Origin: Acidobacteriota bacterium
GTDB taxonomy: Bacteria > Acidobacteriota > Terriglobia > Bryobacterales > Bryobacteraceae
Length of the DNA: 64,000 bases
Direction of reading: 5' to 3'
NCBI GenBank assembly: GCA_025352795.1
Contig: JANXSF010000103.1
Location: 45,838 to 109,837 of the forward strand
Made by a program: the position numbers and the translations under genes. Positions 63,573 through 64,000 of the stretch are shown piece after piece (position 1 is the stretch's first letter; the number at the start of each line of letters is the position of its first letter). The notes beneath the pieces are model-generated. The model searched no databases. It saw nothing but the letters and a program-made list of their open reading frames with translations, and was not told where the DNA came from.

Positions 63573-63899
63573 TCAGCGTTCACCGGAAGCGGCTGGGTCG
63601 GCGGCGTTCACCAAGGTCCCCGTTGCACCGTGAATGGCCACTACGAACTGTGTTCCTTTCAGAAGCCCAGGCTGTAGAGGATTGATCATGAGCGATGCCG
63701 CAATGCTGGATTGACCCTGATAGCTGACCACCACTCCAACGGGTCCACCAGTGGAAACAGTATCAGGAATTTCCACATTCAGTTGACGCGGACTGACATA
63801 GCTTATATAGGCAGGTGTGCCGTTGACACTGACAGTTACTCCGTCCAGTGTTGTGGGCGCACCCTCCGTGCCAACATAGGTGAGACACTCCTCAACCAT
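63573..63899 (-). pseudogene. N-terminal half of TIGR03437-like domain, broken gene upstream part
   Basis: A 108-codon frame with TTLDGVTVSVNGTPAYISYV and SPRQLNVEIPDTVSTGGPVG, the N-terminal half of a Solibacter-type TIGR03437-like domain. It ends at a TGA (63575-63573), where the next frame begins LTFYGTGFGPV: one base is missing (or two gained) near 63576-63580. A stop (TAA) stands two codons before the ATG at 63899, and no signal peptide is visible, so the gene's original start is probably lost or beyond the window. Confidence 0.7.
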
Positions 63900-64000
63900 T
63901 AATTACTGAGCAGGGCGGGAAGGATTTCTTACCCATGAATAACCATAAAGTTCCCTCGCCTACGCCAGCGGTTTTGCTGCCGGTGGCACGTAGGGAGCCC

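Overview
The window looks like a chromosomal segment of an Acidobacteriota bacterium, most likely of the Solibacteres/Bryobacterales type. The sequence basis is a combination of families common in that group: a TonB-dependent receptor with an N-terminal carboxypeptidase-regulatory domain, an acidobacterial-type VWFA protein, CRTAC/UnbV plus TPR proteins, a Solibacter-type (TIGR03437-like) domain, a planctomycete/acidobacterial PSD1-type cytochrome protein and a long Hfq. No database search was possible, so the taxonomy is inference.

Layout. 1-9358 (minus): a complex I operon nuoA-C-D-E-F-G-H-J-K-L, with nuoL running off the left edge; nuoB and nuoI are not in their usual places. 9431-17157: thiS, a CRTAC/TPR pair, a large TonB receptor and a seven-CXXCH cytochrome with TPRs. 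17158-18012 holds no convincing gene but a strongly hairpinned stretch that may be a decayed group II intron 5' part. 18013-19510 (minus) is a toxin-antitoxin island (DUF5615/DUF433, an orphan ORF, BrnT/BrnA). 19549-25947: NUDIX and sugar-isomerase genes, a repeat protein, a LexA-like S24 protein lacking a recognisable HTH, a VWFA protein, a ParE/RelE-type TA pair and an M48 protease.

26053-35749: class V aminotransferase, fatty acid desaturase, a two-component pair, VOC and Uma2 proteins, then pnp-rpsO (minus) with interesting mRNA leaders, an ArsA ATPase with a small partner, and an ECF sigma factor without an adjacent anti-sigma gene. 35697-46255: membrane proteins, glycosyltransferase, PSD1 protein, hybrid PAS kinase, two tandem universal stress proteins and an RlmI-like methyltransferase.

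46271-49472 (minus) is a compact three-gene operon coding for a helical protein, a signal-less protein with a metzincin-like HETGH and Met-turn, and an exported helical protein; it resembles a secretion-system effector module but is unproven. 49611-53805: a divergent membrane pyrophosphatase and small secreted or lipoprotein genes. 53817-58344 (minus): SSF transporter, sulfatase and Gfo/Idh/MocA oxidoreductase, a likely catabolic unit for a sulfated sugar. 58375-61186 (minus): hfq, holB, tmk and family-4 UDG. The right end (61289-63899) holds a fusion gene (TIGR03437-like, PEBP and YHYH domains) broken by one frameshift and one in-frame stop, plus a downstream secreted protein.

The most interesting items are the effector-like operon, the interleaved hairpins that can hide the pnp ribosome binding site, the pyrophosphatase lacking the K and E of the DX7KXE motif, the complex I operon without nuoB/nuoI, and the structured relic at 17.74-17.91 kb.
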